Numbered from the stretch's first letter, positions 24,088-33,535 are shown. The stretch is 41,401 bases of DNA from Candidatus Fokinia solitaria (GCA_943325105.2 CALPOD020000009.1:1-41401), one strand, 5' to 3'. Translations and numbers: made by a program. Notes: generated from the letters alone by a model not told the origin.

Positions 24088-26628
24088 TCAAGCAACTTCA
24101 ACTAATTGCTTGATAAGATTTTTCACACTCTCATTTTTAGCTTTATTCGAAGCAAAGTTAGGTGATTGCAACTCATTAGCAATTTGATAAAATAATTTGT
24201 TCCTTTCAGCATTTTTCTGTCCTTTCTGGAACTTGTGAAATTTTGGTTTGAAATCCAAAAACATATTCTGTAGCAAATCCATTTGATTATTATTAAAATA
24301 AGCAATGCTTTGTTTCAGTAGCTTTTCAGAATCTTCCTTTGTTAGAACGCGATTTTTATTGTATCTAATTGAATACAAATATGGTTCTGAATTGTCATTA
24401 AATTCTGACCAATTTTTTAAGTTAAAAAATGCTGTAGATCGCAATTCATCAGCTTGTTCACTATTATCTCCATACAACAATGCAATTGCATCCATGTATT
24501 GTCCACTACCAATGATACTTTTGATGTATAGATATTTTCTTTCAGCTATTATTGGGTTTGTAGTATTAAATGGAAAGTCTGTAAATTGATCGATTAATTT
24601 TTCACTCATTTCCCAATCATTCATATTTTCATAAACCATTACTAAATCATTTATGATTTTCTCTTTTATGAATCCAATTAATCTATTTTTTATTTGATAT
24701 TCCATAACTTTGACAGCTTGATCTAAGAGGTTTAGGTCTATCATATACAATGTTGTTTGTAATATAACCTCATCACCTTCATAACCAAGTGGTATTAAAT
24801 CTTTAAACTCATAAAAAAAAGCAAGTTTTGATAAACTAGAATCATTACTTGTTTTTAAGTAATCTATAAAAATTTTACTTGCTTTTGTAACAGATAAAAA
24901 ACCATCATAAAATTGACTATAAGAATTTGATATTGTTTGCCAAACCCTCATAGCATTTGGAATATCTTGCATATTGTAATAAGTATTAGCCAATGTTTCT
25001 AAAACATCTTTCTCAAAGTTATCACCTCGCCATATGGTTGAAAGCCCTTGTAATTCATTAATATACTGTATTTGACTAATTTCTAAATTTTTATGCATTA
25101 ATTTTATGAGCTCAAATCTACAATGCGAATAAGTATATTGATCAGAAATATTACTTGCACAATCTGAAAATTTTGCTGATGCACTTTTTTCATCACCTAA
25201 AGCTGCAAAAATTTTGCCATAGTAGTAGTTCAGTAATCTGAGATCTTTGTCTTGCAATTCATTTATAGCCAATGCATCAGCAACCTCCTGGGCTTCATTA
25301 TTGTTATTTATTTTCATCCCAAAATCCATTGTCTTGAAACATATAAAGCGAAAAATATCTTCACTATATTTTGATAAAAAGTTCTTTTTATGTTTTTTAA
25401 TTTTGTTTGTAACTCTTTTGAATGTACTGTTTAAATAACCTTCTTTACTGTATTCTTTGCTTTGAACTTTATATGCAATTTCACAAAAATTTTGCCAAAA
25501 ACGTACCTCAGACTTCTTTTGCATTGGGACATAATTTAAATCTATTGAATTTATCATATCGTATGCTTCATTAATATCATCACACATTAGATATATAACT
25601 GCAATGACCAGCCTTACCCTATAATCCCTCGCTATAATATCACTATTGCGATATACGAGCTCAATAATACTTTTTGCTTCAACATACCACTTATTAGCTA
25701 AGAAGAACATTACAAGGTTCAAAAAGTTATCCCCTTTAATTTCATTATCATAAGAATTATTTATTTCTCTGTTTATTGCATTGATATTTCTGTTGAAATT
25801 ACCTGGTATGACCTTATATGGTTTTAAATCTAAAATGACGTTACTATTACTAATATTCAAACCATCAAATAATAGTTGAGTACTAAGACCTCCTACACTT
25901 TTATCAGTTGAAATATTAAGATACGAAGAGCTTGAAATCAATAATGACTTGTCATTTAAGTTAAACTTAATTGAGTCATTTAAAGGCTTAACAACAATTC
26001 CTGCAAATGACTCTATAATAGTAAAATCAATAAATTTATATTGAGAGTTTTTTGAAGCTATTGATTCAGGAATTGTCGTAATCGTGTCACCAAAAAAAGG
26101 ATCAGTAAACGATATAATTTGACTTTTTTTGGAATACAATTCTATATTGACTGTATTTGACATTTCAACAAATTGCTTTGTTATGTTACGTTTTAATGGG
26201 ATTTCAGAAGCAAGTACTGTATTTTCGTATGGAGCAATTCTAACAATCCAATTTTCTTGTTGCTTTCTAGATGTTATTTCAAAATCAGCTGGATTTTTGA
26301 TTTCAATATAAGCAATTGTTACATTACCTTCTGTTTTAAGTTGTTGAAAGTTTTTTAAAATATCTGTTTTATTATAATCGATTGAACTAAGGGTTAAATT
26401 TGCAAGCTTATCAAATACAAACCATAGTTTGTTATCACGTAAAAAAATTGATGCATTGAGGGGTGCTTTAGAGCTAAATTTTATCTCATCTGCACCATTC
26501 AAAACTTCTATGTCTACTTTTATTACATCAGCAAATGTTTTGCTAAATGAGCATTCTATGGACAATAAATAGAGAAATAATAGTAATAAAAAATGTTGCT
26601 TTCTCATACAGGTATAATGTTGTTTCAT
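24088..26628 (-). CDS. Large exported protein with helical-repeat C-terminal part (846 aa)
   Basis: Not recognised as a named family. Residues 9-29 form a signal peptide (basic start, LLLLFLYLLSIECSFS, likely cleavage near residue 30-33). Residues 35-260 look beta-rich, while about 290-846 are a run of helical pairs resembling TPR-type repeats (for example NTYYNMQDIPNAMRVWQTIS). This organisation, a beta-rich domain followed by TPR-like repeats, occurs in large periplasmic proteins of alphaproteobacteria. No lipobox is seen. The stop is TGA, with the P-loop kinase starting 5 nt later. A periplasmic scaffold is a reasonable guess only. Confidence 0.75.
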   Translation of the reverse strand: MKQHYTCMRKQHFLLLLFLYLLSIECSFSKTFADVIKVDIEVLNGADEIKFSSKAPLNASIFLRDNKLWFVFDKLANLTLSSIDYNKTDILKNFQQLKTEGNVTIAYIEIKNPADFEITSRKQQENWIVRIAPYENTVLASEIPLKRNITKQFVEMSNTVNIELYSKKSQIISFTDPFFGDTITTIPESIASKNSQYKFIDFTIIESFAGIVVKPLNDSIKFNLNDKSLLISSSSYLNISTDKSVGGLSTQLLFDGLNISNSNVILDLKPYKVIPGNFNRNINAINREINNSYDNEIKGDNFLNLVMFFLANKWYVEAKSIIELVYRNSDIIARDYRVRLVIAVIYLMCDDINEAYDMINSIDLNYVPMQKKSEVRFWQNFCEIAYKVQSKEYSKEGYLNSTFKRVTNKIKKHKKNFLSKYSEDIFRFICFKTMDFGMKINNNNEAQEVADALAINELQDKDLRLLNYYYGKIFAALGDEKSASAKFSDCASNISDQYTYSHCRFELIKLMHKNLEISQIQYINELQGLSTIWRGDNFEKDVLETLANTYYNMQDIPNAMRVWQTISNSYSQFYDGFLSVTKASKIFIDYLKTSNDSSLSKLAFFYEFKDLIPLGYEGDEVILQTTLYMIDLNLLDQAVKVMEYQIKNRLIGFIKEKIINDLVMVYENMNDWEMSEKLIDQFTDFPFNTTNPIIAERKYLYIKSIIGSGQYMDAIALLYGDNSEQADELRSTAFFNLKNWSEFNDNSEPYLYSIRYNKNRVLTKEDSEKLLKQSIAYFNNNQMDLLQNMFLDFKPKFHKFQKGQKNAERNKLFYQIANELQSPNFASNKAKNESVKNLIKQLVEVA

Positions 26629-26678
26629 GTCAAATTAAACATAACAGAAAAGTACTTTTTATCAAGATTTTGATATTA

Positions 26679-27260
26679 TTAATCATCTACACTTGCACCC
26701 CTTAAGATGAAATCGTAACTTCGTAATCTTTCTATATCCATTGCAGTAACAGTTGCAGTAAGTACAGATGTAATCTTAGCTACTTCAAGCATTGACTCTT
26801 TTGTGACTCCTCTTTTGGTAAGTTTATTTTCATGAACTTTAACACAATATTGACATTTATTAAGTATAGAAACTGCAAGACAGCACATTTCAAAAATTTT
26901 CATATCTATATTGATGTTATGTATTGAGTGCATCTCAAGTCCAGAGTCCATTTTATCTATTTCTTCATCTCCTAACATATCTTTAAAATTATAAAAGATA
27001 TTATTCATTGACATCATTACAGCTGCAACTTTGCATGCGTTGGCATTAGCATCTTCTAATATGATCTTTGCATCAGCTCTTATATTATTCAATACGTGTT
27101 CATGTCTCAATGCATAACCGATTGTTAAAGCAACTGAATATAATTCTTCTTGTGTTAAATATTGATTTGTATCTTGAAGAAAAATTTTCTCTAGATTTGC
27201 TTTGATATCAACAGCATAAACTGGTAATTTTTTTACCAGAGACATTATACTATTTGCCAT
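26679..27260 (-). CDS. ahpD: AhpD-like alkylhydroperoxidase (CMD family)
   Basis: Member of the AhpD/carboxymuconolactone decarboxylase superfamily, thiol peroxidase or peroxiredoxin-reducing adaptor. The 193-residue protein carries the full AhpD catalytic pattern: Glu124, then 12 residues on Cys136, Cys139 (NKCQYC) and His143. The spacing equals that of Mycobacterium AhpD (Glu118, Cys130, Cys133, His137). It is helical and cytosolic. Its start overlaps the lptF end by 11 nt, so it is translated from the same transcript. The peroxiredoxin AhpC, its usual partner, is not in the window. Confidence 0.88.
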   Translation of the reverse strand: MANSIMSLVKKLPVYAVDIKANLEKIFLQDTNQYLTQEELYSVALTIGYALRHEHVLNNIRADAKIILEDANANACKVAAVMMSMNNIFYNFKDMLGDEEIDKMDSGLEMHSIHNINIDMKIFEMCCLAVSILNKCQYCVKVHENKLTKRGVTKESMLEVAKITSVLTATVTAMDIERLRSYDFILRGASVDD

Positions 27261-28374
27261 TTTTGTGATATTTTTTTGTTTTTTGTATTAATGCTATCAT
27301 CCAAAATATCATTTGCAACATCAAAATTGGATTCAAATATGTGAATACGGTTCCGATTTCCAAAACTTTCATGCTTAGATTTTTCATAATAAAATTTAAG
27401 GATGACAAAAGTAATCCCAACTGTATCATAATACCAATCCCTTTTGAATCTTTTCCTCTCACATAGTTAACATAATATAAACACCACTCTAATCTTAAGC
27501 ATAAAATTGCAAAGATCATTGAATAAATAGGCCATACAAACCTTTGATGTAAAGAGATCTTAACTTTTTTAAAAAAATCTATATCATCTTCATTATTAAA
27601 ATTAAGCATTTCTAAAATACTCATCTCATAAGGATCTAATGATTTTTTTGTAATATTAAGGCTGGATTGTACAACAAGTGCATATGAATCAAAATATAAA
27701 AAGCTGCTATGTTGGTGCTCTATTTGATGATATGAACCATCATGCAAAACTACTGCTATTTCAGAACCATGTAATTTGATGCTGCCTTCTTTAGAAAAAA
27801 AAACCCTTGTAATATCTTTAACTCTTGTATCAGAAATAAAAATACCATCAAAAACATCATTGCCTTTTGTTTTATCAACATATATTGCAAGTCCTTGTAT
27901 ACCTGTATTGATAATACCATTCTCAACAAACTTAGTAAGATGTTTTTGTTTTAACTCACATTGTAATGTTTTAAATTCTTTATAAGACTCTGGTAAAATA
28001 CATATGCAGACTGAATAATGGAATATTATAACTAAAAAAGTAGTTGCGTAAAATCCCCTATAAATTTGTGTAGTGCTTAATCCAAGCATCTGTAGAGATA
28101 AGATATAATTATCTTTTCTATATTGATATAATAAGTATATTAGTGCGATAAAAAATGCAAAAGGCGTAATATAAAAAACTACATAAGGAATCGCATATAA
28201 AAATAGTTTCAGTATATCAATATACAACTCAGTTGATTTGACACCAACTATTAAAATCGCATTAATATGAATAATTAAGGCAATTATAGTCAAACCAAGA
28301 AACGCAATAACAAAATACTTTCCTAGAGATAACGATATATCTTTAAAATATATTGGAAAATAATTTTTTAACAT
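27250..28374 (-). CDS. lptF: LPS export permease LptF/LptG family
   Basis: YjgP/YjgQ family permease of the LptB2FG ABC transporter that extracts LPS from the inner membrane. The 374-residue protein has the family layout: three N-terminal membrane helices (about 18-125), a periplasmic beta-jellyroll domain (about 130-270) and three C-terminal helices. The motif around ITPFAFFIALIYLLYQYRKD matches the LptF/G second helix and coupling region. LptF rather than LptG is a choice made from overall resemblance. Its presence suggests the cell still makes LPS, unlike Anaplasmataceae. It starts 5 nt after the ccoG stop. Confidence 0.88.
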   Translation of the reverse strand: MLKNYFPIYFKDISLSLGKYFVIAFLGLTIIALIIHINAILIVGVKSTELYIDILKLFLYAIPYVVFYITPFAFFIALIYLLYQYRKDNYILSLQMLGLSTTQIYRGFYATTFLVIIFHYSVCICILPESYKEFKTLQCELKQKHLTKFVENGIINTGIQGLAIYVDKTKGNDVFDGIFISDTRVKDITRVFFSKEGSIKLHGSEIAVVLHDGSYHQIEHQHSSFLYFDSYALVVQSSLNITKKSLDPYEMSILEMLNFNNEDDIDFFKKVKISLHQRFVWPIYSMIFAILCLRLEWCLYYVNYVRGKDSKGIGIMIQLGLLLSSLNFIMKNLSMKVLEIGTVFTYLNPILMLQMIFWMIALIQKTKKYHKNGK

Positions 28375-28379
28375 GAATT

Positions 28380-29774
28380 TTACTTTCTGATATAAAAAAT
28401 GCTCCTCGTGGAAAAGCTTGAGCTATCTTCAGCATGTAACACAAAATTTATATCAAAATACTTTTGAGAAAAAGGTTGAAAACTTTCAGATGGTGCTAAA
28501 ATAAAAACTTGAGATTCAAAGGATTCACCTGGTTTGAGATTGAAACACTGCTTCTTTTCATAATTATTTCCTAACAATTGTATATTCAACAAAGAATTTT
28601 GTAACCCTTCAATTGATAAACACAACTGATTTTGAGGCTTAGGAATTTTGTTTAAAATATAAATACTATAAGTATTTCTTATGTTTCTATCCGGCGTGAG
28701 TGTAAATAATTGCAAATTATCTTTATCAACTTGAAATGTTATAGGGCTTTTAAAAATTAGAGCACTCATAAGCGCACATAATGCAATTGCAAAAACCACA
28801 CAATATAAAATTACTTTATAACTCAAAACTATCTTTGTTACTTTATCTTTGGAATACTGCCAATTTTCTTCCAATATTTTAGAAGCATTTGCACTTGTAT
28901 ACTCTATTAAGCCTTGAGGTCTTCCAAGTTTCAACATTACCTCATCACAAGCATCCACACATAAGCCGCAGCCAATACATGGCATTTGTAGCCCATCTCT
29001 AATATCTATACCCATTGGACATGCAATGACACACTTGTGGCAGTCTATGCAATCACCGCTGCTCTTTTCTTTTCCGCGAGGTTCTCCTCTCCAATCATGG
29101 TAAGTCACAAGGATTGTATCATTATCAACTAAAGCTGATTGAAACCTTCCATAAGGACACATATAAACACAAACTTTTTCTCTAAGAAATCCTGCAAAAG
29201 CATAGGTAGTAAAAGTTAATGTCAATAACCACAGCAACCCATTCGATGTTACTGAAAAGTTTAAAACATCAATTGCAAGGGATTTCACATCATAAAAGTA
29301 TCCAACCCATCCAAATCCAAATAGAAAACTCAAGATGATCCATACAAAATGAGTGAGGGATTTTTTGATAAATTTCTGAGATGACATCTCTTCTGAATCA
29401 AGCTTAATCCTTGCATTTCTATCACCTTGGAACATATTCTCAACCATCATAAAAACATCAACCATAGTTGTATGAGGGCACGTATATCCACACCAAATTC
29501 TTCCAAAGAGAGTGGTGCAAATGAATAATCCAATTGCACCTAGAATTAGTAGAAGAGTTAGATAATACAACTCATCTGGCCATATTATAATTCCAAATAA
29601 ATAAGCTTTTCTTTGTGGTAAATCTATAAGAATGGCTTGATCTGGCATTCCATAGCCTCTTTCATATGTAATCCATGCGCCAGCCATGTAAATGAATAAT
29701 AAAAACGATGCAACTATATCTTTAACCTTTCTGTATTTACCATTGAACCTTTGAGGATATATAGCGGTACTCAT
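28380..29774 (-). CDS. ccoG: Cytochrome c oxidase accessory protein CcoG (FixG/RdxA)
   Basis: Membrane iron-sulfur protein needed for cbb3-type cytochrome oxidase assembly, where it is thought to reduce copper. The 464-residue product has N-terminal membrane helices with WCGYTCPHT, a conserved VCVYMCPYGRFQSA segment, then two 4Fe-4S motifs around residues 240-280: CIDCHKCVIACP and CIGCGLCVDAC. A further helix and a C-terminal FixG-like beta domain follow. The ccoNOP and ccoHIS genes are not adjacent. A 9-bp inverted repeat sits about 12 nt upstream of the start. Confidence 0.96.
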   Translation of the reverse strand: MSTAIYPQRFNGKYRKVKDIVASFLLFIYMAGAWITYERGYGMPDQAILIDLPQRKAYLFGIIIWPDELYYLTLLLILGAIGLFICTTLFGRIWCGYTCPHTTMVDVFMMVENMFQGDRNARIKLDSEEMSSQKFIKKSLTHFVWIILSFLFGFGWVGYFYDVKSLAIDVLNFSVTSNGLLWLLTLTFTTYAFAGFLREKVCVYMCPYGRFQSALVDNDTILVTYHDWRGEPRGKEKSSGDCIDCHKCVIACPMGIDIRDGLQMPCIGCGLCVDACDEVMLKLGRPQGLIEYTSANASKILEENWQYSKDKVTKIVLSYKVILYCVVFAIALCALMSALIFKSPITFQVDKDNLQLFTLTPDRNIRNTYSIYILNKIPKPQNQLCLSIEGLQNSLLNIQLLGNNYEKKQCFNLKPGESFESQVFILAPSESFQPFSQKYFDINFVLHAEDSSSFSTRSIFYIRK

Positions 29775-29785
29775 TATTTAAAAGC

Positions 29786-29816
29786 ATTTGTGATTTACAA
29801 TAAGTTTATCACAAAT
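29786..29816 (-). promoter_or_regulatory. 9-bp inverted repeat upstream of ccoG
   Basis: ATTTGTGAT (29786-29794) and ATCACAAAT (29808-29816) are perfect complements 13 nt apart. The site lies between the 153-aa orphan and ccoG, so it may be an operator for ccoG, a leader hairpin, or a weak terminator. The spacing does not fit the FNR or CRP consensus. Confidence 0.5.
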
Positions 29817-29834
29817 TACTCTCATAGAGAAATT

Positions 29835-30296
29835 TTATAGTTCACACTCTATATACGTGCCATAAGCATCAGTGCATTTAGTTTCAATAGATTTATATCC
29901 ATCAAATCCATATAATTCCGATGCTGTTTCACCTATTACTGCTACACATGCAGGTAGAAGAGATAAATGAAAATCATAGTTTTGTAATTTATTTACAGAT
30001 AACTCTGCTACAGCTAAACCAATTGATAAAGCTTTTGTCCCAAGGTCGATATAATTGAATTCTTTATGCTTATAATTACAGTCTGTCATATTCTGTTGTG
30101 TTGGAGAATAAAAGACTTTCTTAGGAGATATAGATTCTTTTTTGCTGTAACCCTTATTGATCACTATATCTATTGCATTAATTACAGCTATTGCAGGAAG
30201 TGCATAAGTAGTAGGCGTTGCAGCACCACCTTTTATTAATGAAAATGCAGCTCCTAATCCAAGGCCTGCGATGGTATTTTTATATATTGTAGACAT
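29835..30296 (-). CDS. Unrecognised small protein (153 aa)
   Basis: No family recognised. The N-terminus has two Gly/Ala-rich hydrophobic stretches (about 8-30 and 33-47), a polar middle (50-80), then another hydrophobic segment near 85-125, and an acidic tail with two cysteines. It may be a small membrane protein. It lies 60 nt before ccoG and 64 nt after the exported deoxyribosyltransferase-like gene, all on the minus strand. Unlike the other orphans it has no TTAA-N7-TTAA box upstream, only TTAA repeats at other spacings. Confidence 0.7.
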   Translation of the reverse strand: MSTIYKNTIAGLGLGAAFSLIKGGAATPTTYALPAIAVINAIDIVINKGYSKKESISPKKVFYSPTQQNMTDCNYKHKEFNYIDLGTKALSIGLAVAELSVNKLQNYDFHLSLLPACVAVIGETASELYGFDGYKSIETKCTDAYGTYIECEL

Positions 30297-30360
30297 AATT
30301 TTTTTTATTTTTTGTTTTAATTAACAAAAGCTAATTTAACAGATAAATATTAAAATTATA

Positions 30361-31107
30361 TTACGATACATTTTTATATGGGTATTCAAAGTTAAATATT
30401 TTTGCACAGCCAATCATTGTCTTTTCATCAACTTTCTGAGAAAAGTCTATTTGTTCTAACTCCGTAATTAACTGTTGTGTTGTTTTTTCCATAAGGCATT
30501 TTTGAATTTCAGATGCTGAACCATCCTTTGCATCTTTGACACAGTTTGTATGTATTGATGGGGAATCTAAAAGAGACACAACGGTTTTTGGATAATAGTT
30601 CAACATTATACTCCATGGACCTGCCTTTGTTTGACCAGAATTCTCATTTATATTACCACTATCCAACTTATCATGATAAGCATCTGTCTTGAATAAAATA
30701 GCAGGCTTATCCAAACACCTATTTATAAAAAACTCAGCTACAACACCTACGTTAGGTATTTTACGATCCATATTCACTATTATGCCATCTGCTTCAAAAA
30801 TAGTTTGGATATCTATATCCCTTGCCGTTTTTTTGATTTCATCCCTAGATGCAGAATTTTGTACGGCAAAGTTAAATTTCTTAGATAATGTTACTTCTTC
30901 CTGCGGTAGGATTATATTGTATTTTCCTTTAGAAAATTTGTATATAGACTCCCTTAACTCAAGATTCCCCGCTAGATCTCTAGCTGTAGACAATGGTGCT
31001 GAATAGTAGATATTTATCGGCTTTTTCTTATTACGTCCTTTTTTCTCTTCTGCATTGGCATTGCAGCAGATAAGAAGCATCAATATCGATGCAATGATGT
31101 TTTTCAT
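30361..31107 (-). CDS. Exported nucleoside 2-deoxyribosyltransferase-like protein
   Basis: The first 19 residues are a classic signal peptide (hydrophobic core ILMLLICC, cleavage after ANA), then a Lys-rich linker. Residues 31-145 match the nucleoside 2-deoxyribosyltransferase fold: opening strand YYSAP (34-38), the LPQE segment (67-70), DIQTIFEADGIIVNMD (99-114), the catalytic-type Glu125 in VVAEFF, and KPAILFKTDAYH (134-145). The residue six before the Glu, usually Asp, is Asn119 here, so activity may be altered. Cytosolic members swap bases on deoxynucleosides or hydrolyse them; an exported form is unusual. The C-terminal 100 residues are unassigned. The call is by motif reading, not by a search. 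Confidence 0.65.
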   Translation of the reverse strand: MKNIIASILMLLICCNANAEEKKGRNKKKPINIYYSAPLSTARDLAGNLELRESIYKFSKGKYNIILPQEEVTLSKKFNFAVQNSASRDEIKKTARDIDIQTIFEADGIIVNMDRKIPNVGVVAEFFINRCLDKPAILFKTDAYHDKLDSGNINENSGQTKAGPWSIMLNYYPKTVVSLLDSPSIHTNCVKDAKDGSASEIQKCLMEKTTQQLITELEQIDFSQKVDEKTMIGCAKIFNFEYPYKNVS

Positions 31108-31138
31108 TTGTGTTCTTGGAGTTGGATATTTTAAGGAT

Positions 31139-31167
31139 ATTATATGGAAATTACATCAGAAAGTAAA
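31139..31167 (-). promoter_or_regulatory. Predicted promoter of the exported deoxyribosyltransferase-like gene
   Basis: TTTACT (31167-31162), 17 nt, then a perfect TATAAT (31144-31139) on the minus strand, about 30 nt before the start codon. The gene can therefore be expressed independently of hslU. Confidence 0.6.
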
Positions 31168-31201
31168 TAGTTAGCATATTGGATGTTGTCAAACAAATAC
31201 T

Positions 31202-32512
31202 TTATAATATAAATTTTTTCATATCCAAAATCGGTTCAACAACGCTTGCAAGCTGTTGATTTACATATTTATCATCTATTACTATTTTTTTAGCAGTATT
31301 ATCAACTCCATTAAAACTAATATCTTCAAAGACTTTTTCGATTACAGCCTGTAGCCTTCTAGCCCCAATGTTTTCAACTTTATCGTTTAGCTCTATTGCA
31401 ATCTTTGCAATCTCCCTTATTCCACAATCAGTAAATTCTATATTTACACCTTCAACTTCTAAGAGAGCTTTATATTGTTTTGGCAAGCTATATTCTCTTT
31501 CAGTTAGAATTTTAAACATATCATCTTCATTTAATGATTGTAATTCTACTTTAACAGGTAACCTTCCTTGCAATTCAGGCAATAAGTCAGATGGTTTTGA
31601 TATATGGAATGCACCAGATGCTATAAATAGTACGTGATTTGTTTTTACTGGTCCATATTTTGTATTGATTACCGTACCTTCTATCAGTGGTAATAAATCT
31701 CTTTGGACGCCTTCTCTACTTACTTCACCTCTGCTACCACCACTTGATCTACTTGCTATCTTATCTATTTCATCTATGAAAACTATTCCATCTTCTTCTA
31801 CAGCTTGAAGTGAGGTTTTAATAATCTTTTCTTCATTTAAAACTTTATCACACTCCTCTTGTAAAATGCTTTGATATGCCTCTGGAGCTTTCATTCTAGA
31901 GATTTTAGTTTTTTGACCACCAAAAGCTTTACCAAGCATATCACCTATATTAAATACCCCTAATTGAGCTCCAGGAACATCCATTGTTTGCATCATATTG
32001 TTTGTGTTTTCTTTTAGAGAAACCTCAACATCAACATCATTTAGTTCACCATTCCTAAATTTTGTTCTGAATTTTTCCTTAGTTTCATCGCTCGCATTTG
32101 ATCCGACTACTTCTTGAATTAGTCTGTCTTCTGCAATTATTTGTACTTGTGATAAAACCTCAGCACGCATCTTTTCTCTAACCTGATTTATAGCTATATC
32201 AACTAAATCTCTTATGATTGAATCGACATCCCGTCCTATATAACCAACCTCAGTGAACTTAGTTGCTTCTACTTTTATGAAGGGTGAACTAGTTAGCTTT
32301 GCTAATCTTCTTGATATCTCTGTCTTTCCTACTCCTGTAGGTCCAACCATTAAAATGTTGTGTGGCAATATCTCGTCCCGCATTGCTAACTCAACTTTCT
32401 GTCTTCTATATCTATTTCTTAATGCAATAGCTACAGCTTTCTTTGCAGAGCTTTGTCCAATGATAAATCTATCTAATTCAGCGACAATTTCTTTTGGGGT
32501 TAAGTTTGACAT
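31202..32512 (-). CDS. hslU: ATP-dependent protease ATPase subunit HslU
   Basis: AAA+ unfoldase (ClpY) that feeds proteins to the HslV peptidase. The 436-residue protein has TPKEIVAELDRFIIGQ at the start, Walker A GPTGVGKTE (57-65), the variable I domain (about 110-230), Walker B FIDEIDKIA and the sensor region GARRLQAVIEKV. It ends FIL, matching the C-terminal tail that docks into HslV, so it should still pair with HslV. hslV, usually directly upstream, is not here; ubiA is, with its stop immediately before the hslU start. Confidence 0.97.
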   Translation of the reverse strand: MSNLTPKEIVAELDRFIIGQSSAKKAVAIALRNRYRRQKVELAMRDEILPHNILMVGPTGVGKTEISRRLAKLTSSPFIKVEATKFTEVGYIGRDVDSIIRDLVDIAINQVREKMRAEVLSQVQIIAEDRLIQEVVGSNASDETKEKFRTKFRNGELNDVDVEVSLKENTNNMMQTMDVPGAQLGVFNIGDMLGKAFGGQKTKISRMKAPEAYQSILQEECDKVLNEEKIIKTSLQAVEEDGIVFIDEIDKIASRSSGGSRGEVSREGVQRDLLPLIEGTVINTKYGPVKTNHVLFIASGAFHISKPSDLLPELQGRLPVKVELQSLNEDDMFKILTEREYSLPKQYKALLEVEGVNIEFTDCGIREIAKIAIELNDKVENIGARRLQAVIEKVFEDISFNGVDNTAKKIVIDDKYVNQQLASVVEPILDMKKFIL

Positions 32513-33481
32513 TTATTTTCCAAATACAATTCCTAAAAATAATATAAACAATACAATCGTGCTTTTCTTAAAATGTTCAGCACATGATTTTGTATCACTT
32601 ATATCACATGACTCAAGTGCATTGTATAAGATATAAGAAGCTCCAGCAAGTCCAAAGAAAAACGAACTGTTTAAATTCATACCAAGAGCACTAATAGCTA
32701 TGCACCCTATAGCTAATCTATAAATCTTCCATACAACAACTTTGATATCTTCACCTCTAAGTTTCAACAAAACAGCAAATGATTTTACACCAGTTTTTAA
32801 ATCATCTTCTAAATCTTGACATGCATATATCGTATCATATGCAAAAGTGAAAAATGCAAACCCAATGTAAAGAATTGCTAGTTGAGAATAGTTTTTATGA
32901 TTCACCGTTAGCCATGCCATCAACACACCAATGTTGAATGTAAATCCAAGAATTAGCTGTGGAAAATTTGTGAATCTTTTTGAAAAAGGATATAAAATTG
33001 TTAGCAAAGCACCTACTATGCCTATAATAAAGACATTTATAGGTAATGAAAGCAATATAATAAAAGCTAGGATTGACATGAAGAACGCAATATTAATAGC
33101 TTCAGAAACCTTCATTTCACCTGATGCTAATGGTCGATTTTTAGTCCTACTAACTTCCCTATCAAATTTTATATCAGCAATATCATTTAAAATACATCCT
33201 ACACTCCGCATGATAAAGCTCCCAATTGCAAAAATCAAACATAGTACAATTCTAGGCATAAAACTTCCAGAAGTATCTCCTATCCATATTGCACACCATG
33301 TAGGTAAAAACAGCATTGGATAAACATAAAAGCTATCCATTCTGATTAGTCTCCCATACTTTGTCTTTGAACCTCTTAAGTATAAATTTTGCACAGGTTT
33401 AGTTTTTGTAATGCATAATTCAATCACGCTTACAGAAATTTTTTTTACTTTATCTAAAAATATGGCGAGTTTTTGTTTCAT
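32513..33481 (-). CDS. ubiA: 4-hydroxybenzoate polyprenyltransferase
   Basis: UbiA attaches the polyprenyl chain to 4-hydroxybenzoate in ubiquinone synthesis, in the inner membrane. The 322-residue protein has about eight membrane helices and both Asp-rich prenyl-diphosphate motifs: NDIADxxFD with RTKNRPLASG after it (about 113-132), and YACQDLEDD (about 214-222). The first 35 residues form a polar extension before the family core. hslU follows without any gap. It fits with sdhB and the oxidase assembly gene as respiratory functions. Confidence 0.95.
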   Translation of the reverse strand: MKQKLAIFLDKVKKISVSVIELCITKTKPVQNLYLRGSKTKYGRLIRMDSFYVYPMLFLPTWCAIWIGDTSGSFMPRIVLCLIFAIGSFIMRSVGCILNDIADIKFDREVSRTKNRPLASGEMKVSEAINIAFFMSILAFIILLSLPINVFIIGIVGALLTILYPFSKRFTNFPQLILGFTFNIGVLMAWLTVNHKNYSQLAILYIGFAFFTFAYDTIYACQDLEDDLKTGVKSFAVLLKLRGEDIKVVVWKIYRLAIGCIAISALGMNLNSSFFFGLAGASYILYNALESCDISDTKSCAEHFKKSTIVLFILFLGIVFGK

Positions 33482-33509
33482 ATGCTAAAATAGATTTCAT
33501 GATATATAT

Positions 33510-33535
33510 TTGACATTTTTAAATGATAGTGTCAA
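33510..33535. promoter_or_regulatory. Divergent promoter region of ubiA and sdhB
   Basis: TTGACA (33510-33515) and its complement TGTCAA (33530-33535) stand 14 bp apart in opposite orientation, giving a perfect -35 hexamer to each strand, or a 6-bp operator palindrome. Matching -10 elements are imperfect; a perfect TATAAT on the plus strand is at 33548-33553, too close to the second arm for normal spacing. Confidence 0.4.

Noticed and set aside
24083-24091. TTG start of the P-loop kinase at 24091
   Set aside because: An ATG three codons later places the Walker A motif at the usual distance from the start and removes the overlap with the upstream stop.
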